Under the pieces are notes generated by a model. That model saw only the letters and a list, made by a program, of their open reading frames with translations, had not been told where the DNA came from and made no database searches. A stretch of DNA of 16,925 nt, taken from the NCBI GenBank assembly GCA_947306315.1, contig CAMZGF010000010.1:1-16925 (forward strand), given 5' to 3'. Both the position numbers and the translations under genes were made by a program. Origin of the DNA: an uncultured Candidatus Saccharibacteria bacterium (GTDB lineage: Bacteria; Patescibacteriota; Saccharimonadia; Saccharimonadales; Saccharimonadaceae). Positions 12,920-16,925 of this stretch are shown here, in pieces (within the stretch, counting starts at the first letter, position 1; every line of letters begins with the position of its first letter).

Positions 12920-14071
12920 ATGAAAAATAGACAATCAAAAACTTCTCAAAAAGCCCTAACCCTAGTAGTAGCATTTGGTATTGTTTTTGGTGGCCTTTCT
13001 GGAATCCTAAATTCAAAAGACATCTCAGCAACAACTCGCGAAGACAACTTCTGTACAACTCAAAAATGTCGTGATGCACTTGCTGCTGAACGTGAAGCGA
13101 GCGAAAAAGCTAACAATGCATCAAGAGCAGCTGATACGCTTGATGGCGAAATCGAACGTCTAAACCAAGAAATTAGAATGTACGAAGCGCGCATTATTGC
13201 TAACCGCGCAAAAGCCGAAGATCTCTCTGTACAAATTGAAGAAAATACCAGAAAACTTGAAATTCAAAAAGATGCACTCGCTGATATGATTATCGACATG
13301 TATTTAAACGGCGATACTGACGAACTTCTAATCTTAGCAAGTTCAAATTCACTTTCTGACTATGCTGAGAAACAAACTCGCCGCGATGCTGCACGCGATC
13401 AAATCAGTTTATCAACTCAGATGGTTGAGTCCTTAAAAGAGGATCTCGAAAATCAGAAAAAGGAAGTCGAACGCGTAATCGCAGACCAAGAAATCCAACA
13501 AAAAGCAATTGAAGAAACAAAACGACGCGAAGAAGCACTCGTCGCTGAATATCGCGCAAACCAAGCGGCCTACGCCGCAGAATCTGCCGCTGCAAGAAAA
13601 ATCAAGGAAGCTGAAATTGCTGAAGCAATTCGCAAAAACAACTCTACAGGTCTTATCGGTAGCGGCACTAATACTTATCCAAAGAAAGATGTCTGCCCAC
13701 GCGATAATCTAAGCTATAGCTTCTATGGCGGCTATGTCTGCCAATGTGTCTCATATACCGGTTGGAAAGTTTACGAACGCTATAATATCCGTATTTCAGC
13801 ATGGGGCAATGCTAATGTCTGGCATAAAACCGCTCAGCGCCTCGGCTACACCGTAGACCATATTCCAGAAGCTGGTTCAGTCGCAATTACTACTAGTGGC
13901 CCCTACGGACACGCTATGTGGGTCGAAAAAGTCAACAATAACGGCACAATTAACCTCTCAGAATACAACAACTCATATTCATCAAGATCCGGAAAACCTG
14001 GCGATTTCGGCTACAGAACCAATGTACCAACAAGCGATATGTGGTTTATCCATTTTAGCTACGGCAGATGA
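12920..14071 (+). CDS. PcsB-like secreted peptidoglycan hydrolase: coiled coil plus CHAP domain
   Basis: A 383-residue exported protein. Residues 1-37 are a signal peptide (KTSQKA, then a hydrophobic core, then ISA). Residues about 46-240 are a long charged, alanine-rich coiled coil of the PcsB/EnvC/RipC kind. After a short linker (STGLIGSGT) comes a CHAP amidase/endopeptidase domain (about 255-383). The likely catalytic cysteine is C276 in CQCVSYTGW, the histidine is H331 in YGHAMWVE, and SEYN (347-350) supplies the third polar residue. In streptococci PcsB binds FtsX through its coiled coil and cuts septal peptidoglycan when FtsEX hydrolyses ATP; the position right after ftsEX supports the same role here. 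The cleaved bond (amidase or endopeptidase) cannot be told from sequence. Confidence 0.92.
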   Translation: MKNRQSKTSQKALTLVVAFGIVFGGLSGILNSKDISATTREDNFCTTQKCRDALAAEREASEKANNASRAADTLDGEIERLNQEIRMYEARIIANRAKAEDLSVQIEENTRKLEIQKDALADMIIDMYLNGDTDELLILASSNSLSDYAEKQTRRDAARDQISLSTQMVESLKEDLENQKKEVERVIADQEIQQKAIEETKRREEALVAEYRANQAAYAAESAAARKIKEAEIAEAIRKNNSTGLIGSGTNTYPKKDVCPRDNLSYSFYGGYVCQCVSYTGWKVYERYNIRISAWGNANVWHKTAQRLGYTVDHIPEAGSVAITTSGPYGHAMWVEKVNNNGTINLSEYNNSYSSRSGKPGDFGYRTNVPTSDMWFIHFSYGR

Positions 14072-14090
14072 CCCATAAACACATAAAAAG

Positions 14091-14099
14091 TGGTACAAT
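14091..14099 (+). promoter_or_regulatory. Extended -10 promoter giving a leaderless mRNA for the S41 protease
   Basis: TGGTACAAT (TACAAT at 14094-14099) ends 7 nt before ATG 14106. No -35 match and no Shine-Dalgarno are visible, so the transcript is expected to begin at or within a base of the start codon. Confidence 0.6.
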
Positions 14100-14105
14100 A
14101 TAGTA

Positions 14106-15308
14106 ATGAATAATACTAAGAAGAGTATTTCTAAGATTACGCTTGGAACGGCGGTTTTTAGTTGCATTGTTGCTCTTATTGTTGGTTTCACTGTTGGTTT
14201 AAATTGGAATGATGTTTTTGAGAATTTCAAGCCATATCTCGGTTTTAAGAAAACTACAACCGATACAATCGACCTGAAACCAGTACAGAATCTTTATACA
14301 ACTCTTATAGACAATTATGACGGCGAAGTTGACAAAAACCTTCTTATTGAAGGTGCAAAAAAGGGGATGGTTGCAGCGGTCGGCGATAAATATACAGAGT
14401 ACATGACCGCAGATGAAGCGACTGACTATCGCTCATCTCTCGAGGGGCAAATCGACGAAGCTGGAATAGGCGTAAGTATCGCAAAACGCGAAGATTATGT
14501 CCGCGTACTTCGCACTCTTCCAGATAATCCTGCAAGAAAAGCGGGCATTCTTGCCGGAGATATCATCTATGCGATTGACGGTAAAGAAGTTTGGAATGAA
14601 TCAGTTGAAACTATCGCTCAAAAACTCCGTGGTAAGGCGGGTTCAAAAATGAAACTCACAATTGTTCGCGACAATAAGAAGAAAGACTTTAATCTTACCC
14701 GCGAAAAAATCAACAACGTTTCAGCAGATATTAATTACATAAACAACATAGCAATCCTAAGTGTTTATCGTTTTTCAAGTGACACTGGTACTCTCGTGAA
14801 GAAACTTGCAAAGCAAGCAGTTGAGAAAAATGTCAAAGGCATCATTGTTGATCTAAGAAACAATGGCGGCGGCTATGTATCAGCAGCTAAAGAAATGGCT
14901 GGGCTTTGGATTGATGGTGAAACCGTTCTCACTCAAAATTCTCGCGTTATCGGCACATCCACAACTCTCGCTCCACGTGGAAATGCAATTCTAAAGAACA
15001 CCAAGACTGTCGTATTAATTAATTCCGGTACAGCATCAGCTTCGGAAATTGTAGTTGGCGCACTAAAAGACTACAAAAAAGCAACAATCGTTGGTGAAAC
15101 ATCATACGGTAAAGGCGTCATGCAAACCATGCTCGATGTCTCAGGCGGTGGAATGTTAAAAGTTACAACTGCACACTGGTATACTCCAAACGGTAACGGC
15201 ATCAACGAAAAAGGTATTGAGCCAGACGAAAAAGTCGAGCTCACATACGAGCAAATCAATAAAAACATCGATACTCAACTCGATAAAGCAAAATCTCTGT
15301 TAAAATAG
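14106..15308 (+). CDS. ctpA: Carboxyl-terminal processing protease, S41 family (CtpA-like)
   Basis: Envelope serine protease of 400 residues. Residues about 12-32 form an N-terminal signal anchor (ITLGTAVFSCIVALIVGFTV), so the body lies outside the membrane. The PDZ domain spans about 115-195 (GIGVSIA, LPDNPARKAGILAGDIIYAIDG). The S41 core follows, with IIVDLRNNGGGYVSAA (about 246-261), catalytic S311 in NSGTASASEIV and K336 in ETSYGKGVMQ, 25 residues apart as in the family's Ser-Lys dyad. The close GIEPDEKVELT is typical of CtpA/CtpB. It follows the CHAP gene; in the Firmicute cluster a Ctp protease also follows ftsEX. It probably trims secreted or wall-associated proteins, and the CHAP hydrolase is an attractive but unproven substrate. 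Confidence 0.95.
   Translation: MNNTKKSISKITLGTAVFSCIVALIVGFTVGLNWNDVFENFKPYLGFKKTTTDTIDLKPVQNLYTTLIDNYDGEVDKNLLIEGAKKGMVAAVGDKYTEYMTADEATDYRSSLEGQIDEAGIGVSIAKREDYVRVLRTLPDNPARKAGILAGDIIYAIDGKEVWNESVETIAQKLRGKAGSKMKLTIVRDNKKKDFNLTREKINNVSADINYINNIAILSVYRFSSDTGTLVKKLAKQAVEKNVKGIIVDLRNNGGGYVSAAKEMAGLWIDGETVLTQNSRVIGTSTTLAPRGNAILKNTKTVVLINSGTASASEIVVGALKDYKKATIVGETSYGKGVMQTMLDVSGGGMLKVTTAHWYTPNGNGINEKGIEPDEKVELTYEQINKNIDTQLDKAKSLLK
15298..15306 (+). promoter_or_regulatory. Extended -10 promoter inside the ctpA 3' end, for the 87-residue gene
   Basis: TGTTAAAAT (TAAAAT at 15301-15306) overlaps the last ctpA codons and the start of its stop codon, and ends 8 nt before ATG 15314. No Shine-Dalgarno precedes that ATG, so a leaderless start is likely. 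Its place in coding sequence makes chance more possible than for the intergenic examples. Confidence 0.4.
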
Positions 15309-15313
15309 TATTA

Positions 15314-15577
15314 ATGGAGAATACATTACACGAACCAATTTCAGTCGATGCTACTTTCGATGTTTCATTGCCACACCGCTGCATACCAAATCGTTTCCGC
15401 ACCTCAACAGGCAGGGAGGTGATAATTACCGAAATAGGACTTATTCATCCAAAATACAACGGACTAAAAACTCTCTTTCTTTTTGACGTAACAGACGGAG
15501 CATCAGATTTTCGCCTTAGTTTTGATACTGAAAGACTTGAATGGTTCCTCGAATGGGAAGGCGACGAAAATGTCTAA
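15314..15577 (+). CDS. Small protein of unknown function, coupled to a Y-family polymerase
   Basis: An 87-residue, acidic protein with a predicted beta-rich make-up: HRCIPNRFRTSTGREVIITEIG, then TLFLFDVTDGASDFRLSFD, then ERLEWFLEWEGDE. No signal peptide, membrane segment or catalytic motif is seen. I do not recognise the family with confidence. The stretch ending in a VTDG...DFRLSFD...W pattern loosely recalls small beta domains found next to or fused with actinobacterial Y-family polymerases, but that is only an impression. It starts 5 bp after ctpA with no Shine-Dalgarno, and its last 8 bp overlap the polymerase gene, so the two are translationally coupled. It is probably an accessory factor of that polymerase. 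Confidence 0.8.
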   Translation: MENTLHEPISVDATFDVSLPHRCIPNRFRTSTGREVIITEIGLIHPKYNGLKTLFLFDVTDGASDFRLSFDTERLEWFLEWEGDENV

Positions 15578-16889
15578 AGTAAAAGTCGAAGGACTCGGAG
15601 ATACATCCCGCGACATCAAAGAAAAAACCATCGACGAGCTCGGGTTTAATGTTCTATATATAGATTTAAATTCCTGTTTTGCAACCACTGAACAACAGGC
15701 ACGGCCAAAGTTACGAAATAAGCCCGTAGTAGTTGTGAACCGCCTTGTAGAGAAATCGACCATCATTGCTGCAAGCATAGAAGCAAAGGCTCTCGGCATT
15801 AAAGTCGGGATGAGAATTGATGAGGCAAAAGCCATTTATAAAAACATCGTCTTAACCGAAACTGAACCAAGTAAATATATCTACGTCCATAAAAAGCTCA
15901 AATCAATTCTATCGGACTATTCACCAAAAGTCGTCATGAAATCAATTGACGAAGGATTAATTGATCTAAGAGAAGCAAGTCTAGAAATTCGAAATAGAAC
16001 CCCCGAAGATATTGCATCAGAAATCAAAGCTCGTCTAAGACATGACGTCGGTTCATATATGAAATGCAATATCGGTTTTTCATACAACCGTTTTCTTGCG
16101 AAACTCGCAGGCGAGTTACATAAACCAGATGGGCTTGATTATATAACCTACGAAAATATAAGAAAAGTTTTCTCATACCTAAAGCTCACAGACCTTCCGG
16201 GCATTAACAAAAGAACAGAAAAACGGCTAAAAACCTATAATATAAATACTCCGATTGAATTGCTTGATGCAAAAGAAGAGACTCTGCGTGTTCAAGTCAT
16301 GAAAAGCATCGAAGGAACAAAATGGTTTAAAAGACTACGCGGCGAAGAAGTTGACGATCAAAATGATATTACAAAATCAATTGGGCGCCAATTCGTATTG
16401 CCACCTGGTTCAACTCTTGAAGAAATAAAATCCAACTTAGTACATCTCGCAGAAGATGTTGGCTTCCGTCTTCGCACTCAAGATCTATACGCACGCGGAA
16501 TCTACGTTTGGACGACATTTAATTTATCTGAGGATCATTTCACGGTTCATAAAAACATATTGAAAAAGGATACCTTTAGCTCAGATAAAGACATTATAGA
16601 GCTATCAAAACAACTGTTTGATAAAATCATAGAAGAGACAAAAAGTCGCTCAAAAAACCCACGCATCATTGGTATTTCTCTCTATAAACTCTCCACCGAG
16701 CCAACCAAACAGCTTGATTTTGAGCATGAGAAATCCGAAAAGTTTGAAAAAGTTAGCAAAACAATCGATGAGATAAACAAACGTTTCGGACAGAGAACAG
16801 TCCATTCTGCATATACATTAAAAACTAACGAAGTCCGCACAAAAATACCTTTCGGCTCAACTAGATACCTCGACAAAAATATTGGTTAA
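15570..16889 (+). CDS. Y-family (DinB/UmuC superfamily) DNA polymerase
   Basis: Translesion polymerase copying across damaged template, 439 residues from ATG 15570. This start is chosen because GGAAGG lies 8 nt upstream and it overlaps the preceding stop; an in-frame ATG at 15522 lacks a good site and would overlap more. Seen: the first catalytic aspartate in YIDLNSCFATTEQ (D32, with F37 in the steric-gate position), STIIAASIEAKALGIKVGM (63-81), the catalytic SIDEGLIDL (D127, E128), the palm motif NIGFSYNRFLAKLAGELHKPDG (about 167-188), a helix-hairpin-helix TDLPGINKRTEKRL (207-220), and a little-finger domain to about 375. QLDFE (381-385) may be a clamp-binding peptide. About 25 extra residues precede the catalytic domain. 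Pol IV, UmuC-like and ImuB-like subtypes cannot be separated here; the catalytic residues are intact, unlike ImuB. Confidence 0.9.
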   Translation: MSKVKVEGLGDTSRDIKEKTIDELGFNVLYIDLNSCFATTEQQARPKLRNKPVVVVNRLVEKSTIIAASIEAKALGIKVGMRIDEAKAIYKNIVLTETEPSKYIYVHKKLKSILSDYSPKVVMKSIDEGLIDLREASLEIRNRTPEDIASEIKARLRHDVGSYMKCNIGFSYNRFLAKLAGELHKPDGLDYITYENIRKVFSYLKLTDLPGINKRTEKRLKTYNINTPIELLDAKEETLRVQVMKSIEGTKWFKRLRGEEVDDQNDITKSIGRQFVLPPGSTLEEIKSNLVHLAEDVGFRLRTQDLYARGIYVWTTFNLSEDHFTVHKNILKKDTFSSDKDIIELSKQLFDKIIEETKSRSKNPRIIGISLYKLSTEPTKQLDFEHEKSEKFEKVSKTIDEINKRFGQRTVHSAYTLKTNEVRTKIPFGSTRYLDKNIG

Positions 16890-16898
16890 GTATATAAT
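16870..16898 (+). promoter_or_regulatory. Promoter for the gene at the right edge
   Basis: TCGACA (16870-16875, one mismatch to the -35 consensus), 17-bp spacer, TATAAT (16893-16898). The next ATG is 9 nt after the -10 box, again with no Shine-Dalgarno. The -35 lies in the last codons of the polymerase gene. Confidence 0.6.
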
Positions 16899-16906
16899 AT
16901 ATAGAT

Positions 16907-16925
16907 ATGAAAACCACTAAAACAA
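16907..16925 (+). CDS. Start of a further gene, cut by the window edge
   Basis: ATG followed by five complete codons (MKTTKT) and one extra base before the window ends. The case for a gene is the well-formed promoter just upstream and the leaderless arrangement seen elsewhere in this window. Nothing can be said about the product. Confidence 0.4.

Noticed and set aside
9922..14071. Recoded UGA (glycine) as in Gracilibacteria/SR1
   Set aside because: ftsE and the CHAP gene end in TGA at expected protein ends, no frame needs TGA read-through, and an intact RF2 gene is present.
15522..15569. Upstream ATG as the polymerase start
   Set aside because: It would overlap the 87-residue gene by 56 bp and has no clear Shine-Dalgarno. 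ATG 15570 has GGAAGG at 8 nt and a typical short overlap.
1..16925. Insertion sequences, CRISPR arrays, prophage or attachment sites
   Set aside because: No transposase, integrase, phage gene or spaced direct repeats were seen, and the tRNA is not followed by a duplicated 3' end.

Overview
The window is an AT-rich, gene-dense bacterial chromosome segment. Nearly everything lies on the + strand, with gaps of a few to a few dozen bases. The gene set fits a reduced, walled bacterium of the Candidate Phyla Radiation (Patescibacteria), most likely Saccharibacteria (TM7)-like. Supporting signs are very short 5' leaders, lysine-rich protein tails, a MurD/MurL-type glutamate route, FtsEX next to a PcsB/CHAP protein, and ordinary use of TGA as a stop with an RF2 gene. 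That use argues against the UGA=Gly lineages Gracilibacteria and SR1. The placement is an inference from gene content and style; no phylogenetic marker was compared.

Layout: seryl-tRNA synthetase (only the first base of its start codon is cut off), ribosome hibernation factor (hpf), secA, an M16 zinc peptidase, murD, murL-like epimerase; then a convergent minus-strand gene for a 60-residue lysine-rich membrane protein, tRNA-Gln(UUG) with its promoter and terminator, a ~100-nt orphan transcription unit with a perfect consensus promoter and its own terminator, a polytopic membrane protein, prfB (RF2, no frameshift), ftsE-ftsX, a PcsB-like CHAP protein, a CtpA-type S41 protease, an 87-residue unknown, a Y-family DNA polymerase, and the first codons of another gene at the right edge. 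There is no gene-free stretch above 300 bases and no sign of insertion sequences, CRISPR or prophage.

The order hpf-secA-...-prfB-ftsE-ftsX-(pcsB)-ctpA matches a cluster known from Firmicutes such as Bacillus subtilis. Here about 5.4 kb of envelope and unknown genes sits between secA and prfB. Functionally the window joins protein export (SecA), peptidoglycan precursor synthesis (MurD with MurL: L-Glu addition followed by epimerisation), septal wall cleavage (FtsEX activating a CHAP hydrolase) and envelope proteolysis (M16, CtpA), flanked by translation genes (serS, hpf, tRNA-Gln, prfB) and a translesion polymerase pair.

The most notable non-coding signals are (i) repeated extended -10 boxes (TGnTATAAT and variants) 7-9 nt before start codons without a Shine-Dalgarno sequence, implying many leaderless mRNAs, and (ii) the orphan ~100-nt unit at about 9192-9291. 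That unit carries an hpf-like 5' leader but only a few codons of open frame, a possible Shine-Dalgarno-sequestering hairpin, and a terminator placed just before the next gene.
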